64,000 nucleotides of DNA, from contig NZ_REFA01000006.1 in NCBI RefSeq assembly GCF_003852705.1, positions 1 to 64,000 on the forward strand, written 5' to 3'. This stretch comes from Amniculibacterium aquaticum (GTDB lineage: Bacteria; Bacteroidota; Bacteroidia; Flavobacteriales; Weeksellaceae). Below the pieces are notes generated by a model. It did no database searches, was not told the origin of the DNA, and saw nothing but the letters and a program-made list of their open reading frames with translations. Of the stretch, positions 24,501 to 32,365 are shown piece by piece. Made by a program: the position numbers and the translations under genes. Numbering within the stretch: the first letter of the stretch is position 1; every line of letters begins with the position of its first letter.

Positions 24501-24645
24501 AACCGGTAACCGATCCATCGGAACCGCTGCTGCTGGAGGAATGCTCATAGGGACTGTTTTCGGATTGGTCGTAATCCCAGGATTGTATATTTTCTTTGCA
24601 AAACTTGAACAAAAAAAAGTAAAAAAAGATGAACAAATTTCATAA
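21520..24645 (+). CDS. RND efflux permease (AcrB/MexF-like HAE1)
   Basis: The proton-driven inner-membrane pump of the second tripartite system. The 1041-residue protein has the standard start (MFIRRKVLSLVISIIIVLLG), two periplasmic loops and twelve predicted helices. The proton-relay helix reads GIVVDNAIVVVEAVH: D409 is present, but the residue aligned to the second aspartate of AcrB is N410 (codon AAT at 22747-22749). The relay lysine is kept in LLAKNAILIVEFA. The gene overlaps the following OMF gene by 17 bp. The Asp-to-Asn change may be a family trait or may alter proton coupling. Confidence 0.93.
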   Translation: MVEMFIRRKVLSLVISIIIVLLGVFALLKLPITQFPDIVPPSVTVTAKYTGANAEVSANAVALPLERAINGVPGMTYMSTVTSNDGLTMIQVFFEVGIDPDVAAVNVQNRVTTILDELPEEVIRAGVTTEKEVNSMLMYLNITSKDDSQDEQFIYNFTDINILQELKRIDGVGRAEIMGQKEYSMRVWLDPQKMTAYKVSADDVIKALQKQNIAAAPGKVGEASGKTNSHLQYVIKYTGKFFQPEQYEEIPIKADAEGTILKLRDLAKVEFGAMNYGMVSKTDGRPSASIMMKQRPGSNASEVIKNVKAKMAELKETSFPPGMEYNLAYDVSRFLDASMSAVIKTLIEAFILVGIVVFLFLQDWRSTLIPVLAVPVALVGTFAFMQTLDFSINLLTLFALVLAIGIVVDNAIVVVEAVHVKMEEGMQPLEATICATKEIAGAVVAITIVMSAVFIPVAFLSGPVGVFYRQFSLTLAISIVISGVNALTLTPALCAIILKPHSHDKKKGLMDRFFASFNRGFDKMTDGYTNMLSKFATKTTVTFGVLLLFVALLMATSRFLPTGFIPMEDQGMAYVSVTTPQGATVERTEKVLDQVEAVAKKINGVENVTTLAGYSIVTEIAGASYGMAMINLKDWSERSVSVEDFIAELKEKTKNIADAEIEVFAPPTVPGFGNTSGFELRLLDKTGGSLEHTDKVVKDFVKKLNDSPELQNSFTSFDATFPQYMISIDYDMAAKKGVSVDNAMSTLQTLLGSYYATNFIRFSQMYKVMVQASPEHRDTPESILNLYVKSESGEMVPFSTFIKIEKVYGPEVLTRYNMYSSAMINGEPAQGYSSGDAIAAVEKIAEEELPRGFSVEWSGMTREEILSGNQTIYIFAVCLLFVYLLLAAQYESFLLPLPVLLSLPMGIFGSYIALLAVGLDNNIYAQVALVMLIGLLAKNAILIVEFAIQRNKEGYDIIPAAIEGARQRLRPILMTSFAFIAGLIPLVVASGAGATGNRSIGTAAAGGMLIGTVFGLVVIPGLYIFFAKLEQKKVKKDEQIS

Positions 24646-26062
24646 ATATAGCCTTGTCGGAGTTGCCTTTTTAGCCTTGGCTTCTTGTGCCGTTCCTAAG
24701 GTAAACGATATTAAAAAACCAATGGAAATTCCCGTTGAGAACGCCAATCAACCAACTCCACAAACGGAAAGTATTTCCTTGAAAGAGTTTTTTGCCGATC
24801 CTGAACTTCAAATTTTATTTGATGAAGTGGTGGCCGCAAACCCCGATTTCCAAATTGCACAACAACGATTGGAAATTGCCAACAGCTTTCTTCAACGATC
24901 CAAAATGGCCTTGTTGCCCAGTTTGGAAGTAGGTGCTGTTGCAAGCATGGATCATTATGGTAAATATACGACGGAAAGCATTGGAAATAGAGAAACCAAC
25001 GCCACACCCGGTTTGGATAGATCGGAGCAAATTAATGAAAACCTGAACCCCAATTATTGGTTGGGAGCTCGATCTTCATGGGAAATTGATGCTTGGGGAA
25101 AATTGAAAAGTCAAAAATTGGCCGCTCAAAAAAGATATTTGGCCTCAGAGGAAGGAATTCGTTTGATTCAGGTAGAATTGTTTACCAATGTTGCTCAACT
25201 CTATTATCAGTTGATCATGTTGGATAAAAAATTAGAAATCTACCAGAAAAACTTAAAGCTTCAACAAAAAGCCTACGAAATTGTAAAAGCGCAAAGAGAA
25301 GTTGGGAAAGTTACCGAATTGGCAGTTCAGCAGTTTAAAGCCCAAAACAACAACATCTTGGCCGAGTTGGAGTATATAAAAGCCGAAATTGTTTCTAATG
25401 AAAAAGCCATTGCAACGCTTACAGGCAAATACGGAACTGTAGTCCAAAGATCTTCCACTCTTTTGCCAACGCAGATTTCTATTTTAAACCAAGACATGGA
25501 CATCAATAAAATCATCCATTCCAGACCGGATGTCGCTGCAAATTACTTGGTTTTGGAAGCGAGTCATGCAGATGCCAAAGCGGCTAGAGCTGCTTTTTAT
25601 CCAAAAATTGATCTAAATGCATCGTTGGGTTTGAATTCATTTAACGCAGGGAAATTATTCAGTCCAAGTTCTTTGGCGGGTCAATTGTTGGGCGGTTTTA
25701 TGGTACCTATTTTTAATAAAGGTCAGTTAAAACACGATTTTAATGTTGCAAGTAAGGAGCAAGAGATTGCTTTTTTAACCTATCAAAAAAGCATTACAAC
25801 GGCTTTCAATGAATTGCAATCCGTACTGAAACAAATGAGGATTTTTGAAAAAGTTCTTACACTGAAATCCGAAGAAGTTCAGTCGTTGGATAAGGGGATT
25901 GTCATTTCCAACGATTTGTACATCACCGGTTATGCCAATTATTTGGAACTGATCAACTCTCAGAAATCAAAACTTCAAGCGGAATTGGATATGCTTCAAT
26001 TCCAACATCAAAATACACAGAATAATATTTTATTATTCAAAGCTTTGGGAGGTAAATTGTAA
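24629..26062 (+). CDS. Outer-membrane efflux lipoprotein (NodT/OprM-type TolC family)
   Basis: The outer-membrane channel of the second efflux system. The 477-residue protein carries a lipobox (LALASC, Cys at residue 20) and two OEP domains. The first begins near LKEFFADPELQILFDEVVAANPDFQIAQ, and the WEIDAWGK segment is typical of the OprM/NodT group. The second repeat includes RPDVAANYLVLEASHADAKAARAAFYPKIDL. It overlaps the pump gene by 17 bp and is followed by a strong terminator, so the operon ends here. No regulator is encoded next to this operon. Confidence 0.92.
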   Translation: MNKFHKYSLVGVAFLALASCAVPKVNDIKKPMEIPVENANQPTPQTESISLKEFFADPELQILFDEVVAANPDFQIAQQRLEIANSFLQRSKMALLPSLEVGAVASMDHYGKYTTESIGNRETNATPGLDRSEQINENLNPNYWLGARSSWEIDAWGKLKSQKLAAQKRYLASEEGIRLIQVELFTNVAQLYYQLIMLDKKLEIYQKNLKLQQKAYEIVKAQREVGKVTELAVQQFKAQNNNILAELEYIKAEIVSNEKAIATLTGKYGTVVQRSSTLLPTQISILNQDMDINKIIHSRPDVAANYLVLEASHADAKAARAAFYPKIDLNASLGLNSFNAGKLFSPSSLAGQLLGGFMVPIFNKGQLKHDFNVASKEQEIAFLTYQKSITTAFNELQSVLKQMRIFEKVLTLKSEEVQSLDKGIVISNDLYITGYANYLELINSQKSKLQAELDMLQFQHQNTQNNILLFKALGGKL

Positions 26063-26085
26063 TTGGTATGCAATTATTTTCATCG

Positions 26086-26117
26086 GGGATTCACCATTTT
26101 GTGAATCCCTTTTTTTT
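26086..26117 (+). terminator. Rho-independent terminator of the second efflux operon
   Basis: GGGATTCAC (26086-26094) and GTGAATCCC (26101-26109) form a perfect 9-bp stem with a 6-nt loop, followed by eight T residues. Confidence 0.92.
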
Positions 26118-26202
26118 ACTTGAGAATCTTTAATATTATTGATTTCAACACCCGTTTTTAGACTAAATATTTATATTTTTACCACTTAATTTTTAAAATT
26201 TT

Positions 26203-27072
26203 ATGGCTTCAGGAATTTTTGCAATTTTAGATGATATTGCAGCTTTGATGGACGATGTCGCATCGGCAAGTAAGATAGCAACAGGAAAAACCGCAGGTAT
26301 CTTGGGCGACGATCTTGCTGTAAATGCAGAAAAAGCAACAGGTTTTGTTTCCTCCAGAGAACTGCCTGTTTTGTGGGCCATCACCAAAGGTTCTTTTCTT
26401 AACAAAGTGATCATTGTTCCCATCGCTCTTTTACTCAATGCTTTTTTACCCAAAGCCATTGTCATCATCCTTATTTTGGGTGGTGTTTACTTGGCTTACG
26501 AAGGCGTAGAAAAAATTGTGGAATATTTTTTCCATAAAAAACACGACGATCATGACAACCTGAAGGAAGTTTTGAAAGACGACAATGCCGATGAAAATTC
26601 TGAAAAAATAAAAATAAAATCGGCCATTACAACGGACTTTATTCTGTCTATTGAAATTGTTATCATCGCTTTGGGGAGCGTCTTGGGACAAGCTCTACCC
26701 ATACAGATTATGACGGTTTCTGTCGTTTCTGTATTGGCTACCGTTGGGGTTTACGGAATTGTTGCCCTTATCGTTCGTATGGACGATGCAGGTTATAGCC
26801 TGATGAGAAAATCCAATGAAAAAGGATTACTAAACCAAGTTGGGAAACTATTGGTCCATGCACTTCCGGTGGTTATCAAAATCCTAGGTGTGGTGGGTAC
26901 TGTTGCCTTGTTGTTGGTCTCTGGCGGTATTTTTGTTCATAATATCGATGCCTTGCATCATCTTTTTCCGCAAGTTCCTTCGATTGTGACGGAGTTTGTT
27001 GCAGGAAGTATTGTTGGTTTAGTAGCCGTCATTTTGATGTCTGGATTAAAACGAATTAAAAAAGCATTTTAA
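26203..27072 (+). CDS. DUF808 family inner-membrane protein (YedI-like)
   Basis: A 289-residue integral membrane protein of unknown function, recognised by its start MASGIFAILDDIAALMDDVA and the segments KTAGILGDDLAVNAEKATGF and REL. About six hydrophobic segments are visible (near 68-90, 145-185, 225-245, 265-285). Between the first and second groups is a charged, His/Asp-rich loop (about 110-140). YedI homologues are widespread but have no established activity. The gene is 12 bp upstream of recG in the same frame, so the two are probably co-transcribed, although no functional link is known. Confidence 0.85.
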   Translation: MASGIFAILDDIAALMDDVASASKIATGKTAGILGDDLAVNAEKATGFVSSRELPVLWAITKGSFLNKVIIVPIALLLNAFLPKAIVIILILGGVYLAYEGVEKIVEYFFHKKHDDHDNLKEVLKDDNADENSEKIKIKSAITTDFILSIEIVIIALGSVLGQALPIQIMTVSVVSVLATVGVYGIVALIVRMDDAGYSLMRKSNEKGLLNQVGKLLVHALPVVIKILGVVGTVALLLVSGGIFVHNIDALHHLFPQVPSIVTEFVAGSIVGLVAVILMSGLKRIKKAF

Positions 27073-27084
27073 GAGTATTTTAAA

Positions 27085-29172
27085 TTGGATCTAAACACCT
27101 CCTTAGAGTTTGTAAAAGGAATTGGCACAGAAAGGGCCAAACTTATGGCATCGGTTCTGGAACTAAGAACCGTGGTGGATTTGTTGAATTTTTACCCGCT
27201 CCGATATTTGGACAAATCCAAAGTACACACCGTGAGATCCATCTCGCAATCGGATCAATTAGAAATCCAACTGAAAGGGAAAATCAAAGATCTGAAAGAA
27301 TTCGGGAACGGAAGAGCCAAACGATTGGTAGCAAAATTCACCGACGGTACAGGAACCATGGATTTGGTCTGGTTTCAGTATTCAAGATGGATGCTCGATC
27401 AAATTCCACAAAATACAGAAGTCTATATCTACGGTCGAGTTCAGGAGTTTAACGGTTTTTTTTCCATGCCGCATCCGGAAATTGAAAAGGAAGATGACGC
27501 TAAGCAAGAACGCTACCTGAAACCCATCTATCCCAGTTCGGAAAAATTAACAAAAAGAGGACTCAACCAAAAATTTTTTCAAAATTTATTGAAATTTATT
27601 TGTTCAGAAATTCCTCAGTTGATTGCTGAAAATCTTAATCCAGAAATCATTTCGGGACTCAAGTTGATGTCCCGACAAGCGGCCTTGCTCAATATTCATT
27701 TTCCAAAAGACCTAACCCATTTTCAACAAGCTGAAAGAAGAATAAAATTTGAAGAAGCCTTTTATTTTCAGCTGAGTTTTGGATTGAAAAAACAAAATCA
27801 CAAAAGCCAAGCGGTTGGCAATCCAATGCCTATTGTTGGGGATTATTTTAATACTTTTTATCAACACAATTTACCTTTCGAACTGACCAATGCTCAGAAA
27901 AAAGTGGTCAAAGAAATCCGAACCGACCTGAAAAAACCCATACAGATGAACCGGCTTCTGCAAGGCGATGTGGGTTCTGGTAAAACCATGGTTGCTCTTT
28001 TGTCCATGCTTTTGGCTTTGGACAACGGTTTCCAATCGTGCATGATGGCACCCACAGAAATTTTGGCAACTCAGCATTTTCAAGGCATTCAGGAATTGTT
28101 AGAAAATACCGGAATAAAAGTGCGATTGCTGACCGGTTCTACTAAAAAATCGGAAAGAAAAATCATTCATGAAGAATTGCTTTCTGGCGAATTGCCCATT
28201 TTGGTAGGCACACATGCCGTTTTGGAAAAAGTGGTGGAATTTCGAAATTTAGGATTGGCGATTATTGATGAACAACATCGTTTTGGGGTTGCACAAAGAG
28301 CCAAATTGTGGGCGAAAAATAAAATTCCGCCACATGTTTTGGTAATGACAGCAACGCCCATACCCAGGACTTTGGCAATGAGTTTCTACAGCGATTTGGA
28401 TGTCTCTGTAATCGACGAAATGCCGGTGGGTAGAAAGCCTATCATTACAGCACATCGAAGAGAAAAAGACAGGGCATCGGTGTATCAATTTGCTAAAGAA
28501 GAAATAGCAAAAGGAAGGCAGGTTTATTTTGTATATCCCTTAATCGAAGAATCCGAATCGTTGGATTATAAAAATTTAATGGAAGGATTTGAGCAAATTG
28601 CTCATGATTTTCAAGGGTTGAACATCACCATTCTTCATGGAAAACTAAAGCCCGAAGAAAAGGAAAATAACATGCAGTATTTTGCTTCTGGAAAAGCTCA
28701 AATAATGGTGGCCACCACCGTGATAGAGGTCGGAGTTAATGTTCCTAATGCTTCTGTCATGGTTATTGAAAGTTCGGAGAGATTTGGACTTTCGCAACTT
28801 CACCAACTTCGTGGAAGGGTAGGCCGAGGTGCCGAACAAAGCTACTGCATCCTGATGACCGGAGATAAAATGAGTAAAGAAGGGAGGTTGAGGATAAAAA
28901 CCATGTGCCAAACCAATGACGGATTCAAAATTTCTGAAGTCGATATGCAACTTCGTGGTCCCGGTGATATTTTGGGTACGCAACAAAGCGGTGTAATTGA
29001 TTTTAAAAAATTGGATTTGGTGAAGGATGGAAACATCATCAAAACTTCAAAAGATATGGTGGAAGATATTTTGACAAAAGATCCTTTATTGCTGTTTCCC
29101 AATCATCAGATCTTAAAAAATTATTATCTGCAACAGTATAGAAACAGACATCAGTGGAGTAAGATTTCCTAA
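27085..29172 (+). CDS. recG: ATP-dependent DNA helicase RecG
   Basis: RecG remodels stalled replication forks and Holliday junctions. The 695-residue protein has the N-terminal wedge/OB domain (about 60-150), then the helicase: Walker A GDVGSGKT near 294-301, DEQH at 395-398, and ATTVIEVGVN and QLRGRVGRG in the second RecA domain. It starts with TTG: the frame upstream closes at the DUF808 stop codon (27070-27072), no ATG occurs before the conserved LEFVKGIGTERAKLM segment, and the TTG is four codons after that stop. The C-terminus ends with the usual LNH-like NHQILKNYYLQQY. Confidence 0.94.
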   Translation: MDLNTSLEFVKGIGTERAKLMASVLELRTVVDLLNFYPLRYLDKSKVHTVRSISQSDQLEIQLKGKIKDLKEFGNGRAKRLVAKFTDGTGTMDLVWFQYSRWMLDQIPQNTEVYIYGRVQEFNGFFSMPHPEIEKEDDAKQERYLKPIYPSSEKLTKRGLNQKFFQNLLKFICSEIPQLIAENLNPEIISGLKLMSRQAALLNIHFPKDLTHFQQAERRIKFEEAFYFQLSFGLKKQNHKSQAVGNPMPIVGDYFNTFYQHNLPFELTNAQKKVVKEIRTDLKKPIQMNRLLQGDVGSGKTMVALLSMLLALDNGFQSCMMAPTEILATQHFQGIQELLENTGIKVRLLTGSTKKSERKIIHEELLSGELPILVGTHAVLEKVVEFRNLGLAIIDEQHRFGVAQRAKLWAKNKIPPHVLVMTATPIPRTLAMSFYSDLDVSVIDEMPVGRKPIITAHRREKDRASVYQFAKEEIAKGRQVYFVYPLIEESESLDYKNLMEGFEQIAHDFQGLNITILHGKLKPEEKENNMQYFASGKAQIMVATTVIEVGVNVPNASVMVIESSERFGLSQLHQLRGRVGRGAEQSYCILMTGDKMSKEGRLRIKTMCQTNDGFKISEVDMQLRGPGDILGTQQSGVIDFKKLDLVKDGNIIKTSKDMVEDILTKDPLLLFPNHQILKNYYLQQYRNRHQWSKIS

Positions 29173-29195
29173 AGTTTTTTTCGAACTAAAAGAAA

Positions 29196-29222
29196 AAGCC
29201 GTCCCCAAAAGAGACGGCTTTA
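29196..29222. terminator. Hairpin terminator between convergent recG and barrel genes
   Basis: AAAGCCGTC (29196-29204) pairs with GACGGCTT (29214-29221). Read on the minus strand it is followed by T-rich sequence and serves the outer-membrane barrel gene. It may also stop recG transcription. Confidence 0.8.
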
Positions 29223-29250
29223 TAATTTACAAATTGATTCTTCAAATAGA

Positions 29251-29835
29251 CTATTTGAAAGTATATCCCAAACCTAGTTGGAAAACATTGTTTCTAACAG
29301 CATCACCAGAATTGTTTTTTGCAATATCGGTAATACCTGCCGTATATCTTGCATTCATGTACAAGTTAGGAGTAAAGTTGTAAGCGGCCCCTAATCCAAT
29401 TCCGAAATCGAAAGTATTGACAATGTCTTTCATGTCTTGAGATGCAGAAATACCGTTATATTTTGCTTTTGCTTTTGCAGAAGTCAAGAAACCAAATTGT
29501 GGACCGGCCTCAACTTTAAAATCTTCTGCCAATTCATACTGAAACATAATTGGAACATTGATGTATCCTAAGTTAAAGTGAACTTCAGCAGAGCTTGGCA
29601 AACCAAAACTTCCATTTTTTAATTCAGCACCTTGTGCGCTATAGATAACTTCTGGTTGAATGCTTAATTTTGCTGTCAATGGAGCGTTCAAAGTTAACCC
29701 AGCGTAATATCCAAATTGACTTTTAGTATCGTCTTCGGTTAAAGAAGATAAGTTACCTCCTGCTTTTACTCCGATTTTTTGTGCCATAGCCATAGTTCCG
29801 AAAACCATTGCTAATCCTAAAATTACTTTTTTCAT
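29251..29835 (-). CDS. Outer-membrane beta-barrel protein (PorT-like OMP_b-brl family)
   Basis: A 194-residue small porin-like protein. A signal peptide ends after MAMA (residues 14-17), and the mature part alternates short hydrophobic strands with Gly/Asn turns, ending FQLGLGYTFK with the C-terminal Phe-x pattern of barrel proteins. IGVKAGGNLSSLTEDD at the mature N-terminus and YSAQGAEL are typical of the Bacteroidota 'porin family/PorT' group. It probably forms an eight-stranded barrel. It is monocistronic. Confidence 0.83.
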   Translation of the reverse strand: MKKVILGLAMVFGTMAMAQKIGVKAGGNLSSLTEDDTKSQFGYYAGLTLNAPLTAKLSIQPEVIYSAQGAELKNGSFGLPSSAEVHFNLGYINVPIMFQYELAEDFKVEAGPQFGFLTSAKAKAKYNGISASQDMKDIVNTFDFGIGLGAAYNFTPNLYMNARYTAGITDIAKNNSGDAVRNNVFQLGLGYTFK

Positions 29836-29915
29836 GTTGTATTAAATGTTTAATTTCTTTATAGTTTTAGATATTTGTCAAAAGGTATGCCAAAATAATA
29901 TTTTCATGTATTTTT

Positions 29916-30422
29916 TTATCGAGTACCGTTGTGGTATTCCATTAAGTAATCGTCCATAACATAACCTTCGCCGATGTCAAAAATGCCCTCGGAATAAACG
30001 GAAAAGCCTAATTTTTGGTAAAATTCTTTTGCGCGGTTGTACTTGTTCACATTTAAAATAATTCTGTGATTTCCATAATCCATAGATTTCTTTTTTAAAA
30101 AATCGATGCATTGTTTTCCGTAACCTTTTCCTTGGGTTTCTGGTAATAAATAAAGTCTGTGAAGTTTTGTGCAACCTTGTTCGTAATCAAATTCAAACCC
30201 GATGAATCCTAAGTTTTCATGATTTTCTTGGATCAAATAATAAAAATAATGGGGTTGATCTTGGATGTGAGAAAGAAGCTCACCCTCAGAATACATGGTC
30301 GATAGCATGTATTCGATTTGTGAGGTCGAAAGAATGTTGTTGTACGCCGATTTCCAAGATTTGTCGGCTAAATCCTGAAGGGTTTTAATGTCTTTTTTAT
30401 CGGCTAAAATAAATTGTATCAT
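29916..30422 (-). CDS. GNAT family N-acetyltransferase
   Basis: A 168-residue acetyltransferase. The acetyl-CoA-binding motif A is LYLLPETQGKGYGKQCIDFL (Q/RxxGxG/A as QGKGYG), and motif B contains ILNVNKYNRAKEFYQKLGF, a standard GNAT C-terminus. The start at 30422 (MIQFILADKKDIKTL) is preferred to an ATG eight codons upstream because GNAT domains begin with this strand. The substrate is unknown; it could be a small molecule, a peptide or a protein N-terminus. Confidence 0.85.
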   Translation of the reverse strand: MIQFILADKKDIKTLQDLADKSWKSAYNNILSTSQIEYMLSTMYSEGELLSHIQDQPHYFYYLIQENHENLGFIGFEFDYEQGCTKLHRLYLLPETQGKGYGKQCIDFLKKKSMDYGNHRIILNVNKYNRAKEFYQKLGFSVYSEGIFDIGEGYVMDDYLMEYHNGTR

Positions 30423-30499
30423 CGTGCGAAAATATAAAAAAAACATCCACCAATTTTTGATGGATGCTGATTTGTATTATTTTTTGAAATTAAGATCCC

Positions 30500-30524
30500 G
30501 TATAAAATTTAAACAAACCCTAAA
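30500..30524. repeat. Diverged copy of the MITE terminal repeat at the dapA stop
   Basis: GTATAAAATTTAAACAAACCCTAA shares a 15-nt identical core (TATAAAATTTAAACA) and the CTAA end with the reverse complement of the 16499-16518 repeat. It includes the dapA stop codon (30522-30520). It may be a relic of an insertion at the end of dapA. Confidence 0.4.
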
Positions 30525-31392
30525 TTCCGGACATTTCGGATTTAATTTTGTCTTTCAACTCCGGACTTGCCGCCACCAAAGGCAATCTCAAATAATTTTT
30601 AATGATGCCCATTTCTGCCAATACGGTTTTGATGCCGCAAGGGTTTCCTTCAGCAAAAATCAGTCGGGTAATTTCAACCAATTTATTGTGGATGGCATAC
30701 GCCTCGTCCACTTTTCTGTCAAATGCCAACTGCACCATGGTCGAAAATTCTTTAGGATACGCTTGTGCAATTACAGAAATTACGCCGGCACCACCTGCCA
30801 AAGTTACAGGTAGGGTATATTCGTCATCACCAGAAACCAATTGGAAATTTTCAGGTTTGTTTCTTAGGATGTCGAAATATTGTAAAATATTGGGTGCCGC
30901 TTCTTTGATCATGAACAAGTTTGGAAATTCATGAGCCAATCTCAAAGTGGTTTTAGCATCGATATTCTGACCGGTTCTGGACGGAACATTGTAGATGATG
31001 ATCTGCTTCCCGGTACTTGCCAAAACTTTGTAATGTTGATAAAGACCTTCTTGGTTGGGCTTGTTATAATAAGGAGAAACCGAAAGAATGGCTTGGAAAT
31101 CACTAAGATCTGTAGATTCTATCTGTTTTTTTACTTCCATGGTGTTGTTACCACCGATGCCCAATACCAATGGCAACCTGCCGGCATTGGCTTTTACGAT
31201 ATGGTCGATGACTTGCTTTTTCTCTTCAGTAGAAAGTGTTGCCGCCTCTGCTGTGGTTCCTAAAACGACCAAAAACTGAGTCCCGTTTTCGATGTTGAAG
31301 TTAACCAGTTTGGTTAATGATTCGAAATCGATGCTTAAATCTTCATTGAAAGGGGTTACCAAAGCAACTCCAACGCCTTTTAATATACTCAT
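30520..31392 (-). CDS. dapA: 4-hydroxy-tetrahydrodipicolinate synthase
   Basis: DapA condenses pyruvate with aspartate semialdehyde, the first committed step to diaminopimelate and lysine. The 290-residue TIM-barrel protein has the pyruvate-binding GTTAEAATLS (45-54), the catalytic Y134 in IIYNVPSRTG and the Schiff-base K163 in FMIKEAAPN. The ATG at 31392 (MSILKGVGVALVTPF) is chosen over one eight codons upstream because a -7 box lies at 31421-31414 and the family starts here. It is transcribed alone. The same organism degrades lysine through the genes at 60254-63194. Confidence 0.94.
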   Translation of the reverse strand: MSILKGVGVALVTPFNEDLSIDFESLTKLVNFNIENGTQFLVVLGTTAEAATLSTEEKKQVIDHIVKANAGRLPLVLGIGGNNTMEVKKQIESTDLSDFQAILSVSPYYNKPNQEGLYQHYKVLASTGKQIIIYNVPSRTGQNIDAKTTLRLAHEFPNLFMIKEAAPNILQYFDILRNKPENFQLVSGDDEYTLPVTLAGGAGVISVIAQAYPKEFSTMVQLAFDRKVDEAYAIHNKLVEITRLIFAEGNPCGIKTVLAEMGIIKNYLRLPLVAASPELKDKIKSEMSGI

Positions 31393-31413
31393 GGATGATT
31401 TTTTTTTGAATTT

Positions 31414-31421
31414 CAAAGATA
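31414..31421 (-). promoter_or_regulatory. -7 promoter box of dapA
   Basis: TATCTTTG on the minus strand fits TAnnTTTG and lies 21 nt before the ATG at 31392. It overlaps an alternative ATG at 31416, which excludes that start. Confidence 0.5.
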
Positions 31422-31574
31422 TGAATTTATCATAAAAATAAATACCAAATAAAAGTGATTGGCATAAAAATATTCAAAATAAAGTTGTTTTTCAATTGAA
31501 AAAACAGTCTTGGGATTAAGAGCAATAAACCATAAAAAAGAGATAAAATAAACATAGACTTCATGATTAAAATT

Positions 31575-31582
31575 TATATTTG
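31575..31582 (+). promoter_or_regulatory. -7 promoter box of the split nucleotidase operon
   Basis: TATATTTG fits TAnnTTTG and is 19 nt before the ATG at 31602. The earlier in-frame ATG at 31563 lies upstream of this box and is therefore unlikely to be used. Confidence 0.55.
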
Positions 31583-31601
31583 CATTATAATAGATTTTTT
31601 T

Positions 31602-32354
31602 ATGCGAAAAAATACAGCCATACTTTTGTTCGCCTCTTTGGCAATGGTTTCTTGTCGGACTTCTGCGCCTTTGAAAGTATCAGAAGTAAAATACGAGAAA
31701 AATGCTCCGGTAACTTCAAAAATTAATGAAGATAAAGCCATAAATGCTGTTATTGCTCCGTACAAATCCAAACTAGAAGGAGTGATGAATACCAAAATTT
31801 CTCACACAGCAAAGGAACTTAACAAAACAGGAGACAATTCGCCCTTGGGGAATTTATTGGCAGATTATACCCTAGAAGGTGCTGAATCTTGGGGTTTGAA
31901 AAATGGAATCTCAAAGATAGATGCTGCTGTGGTCAATATCGGTGGCATCCGAAATATCATTCCGGCAGGAGATATCATCACCAAACAAATTTATGAAGTG
32001 ATGCCTTTTGAGAATGAATTGGTTATTGTAAAACTGAAAGGGAGCGACCTACAAGGTTTGTACGACTATTATGCAAAAACCGAAAAAAACAATCCGGTTT
32101 CTAAGATTCAGATAGAAACGCTCAACCATCAATTGGTGAAGCAACTTATCGATGGCAAAGCAATAGATCCTCATAAAATATACACCATAGCCACTTCGGA
32201 TTATTTGGCTTTAGGTGGGGACAACATGTCGTTTTTCTCAAAAGGTGAAATGATTTCTACGGGGCTGAAACTGAGGGAAGTTTATTTGGGAAAATTTAAA
32301 AACAATCCTGAGATTGTAGCACCCACCGACATCCGATTGGTATTCAAAAAATAA
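31602..32354 (+). CDS. 5'-nucleotidase C-terminal domain lipoprotein (separate substrate-binding domain)
   Basis: A 250-residue lipoprotein (lipobox LAMVSC, Cys about residue 18) made only of the 5_nucleotid_C domain. Marker segments are DNSPLGNLLADYTLEG, VNIGGIRNIIPAGDI, YEVMPFENELVIVKLKG and YTIATSDYLALGGDNM, which bind the nucleoside in UshA-type enzymes. The catalytic metallophosphatase domain is absent here and is encoded by the next gene, 11 bp downstream. Together the two would make up a UshA-like periplasmic 5'-nucleotidase, with the domains in reversed order and on two chains. Confidence 0.88.
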   Translation: MRKNTAILLFASLAMVSCRTSAPLKVSEVKYEKNAPVTSKINEDKAINAVIAPYKSKLEGVMNTKISHTAKELNKTGDNSPLGNLLADYTLEGAESWGLKNGISKIDAAVVNIGGIRNIIPAGDIITKQIYEVMPFENELVIVKLKGSDLQGLYDYYAKTEKNNPVSKIQIETLNHQLVKQLIDGKAIDPHKIYTIATSDYLALGGDNMSFFSKGEMISTGLKLREVYLGKFKNNPEIVAPTDIRLVFKK

Positions 32355-32365
32355 AAGCCATAAAC

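Noticed and set aside
31563-31601. ATG 31563 as the start of the nucleotidase lipoprotein
   Set aside because: The -7 box at 31575-31582 lies downstream of it, and the lipoprotein signal begins at 31602.
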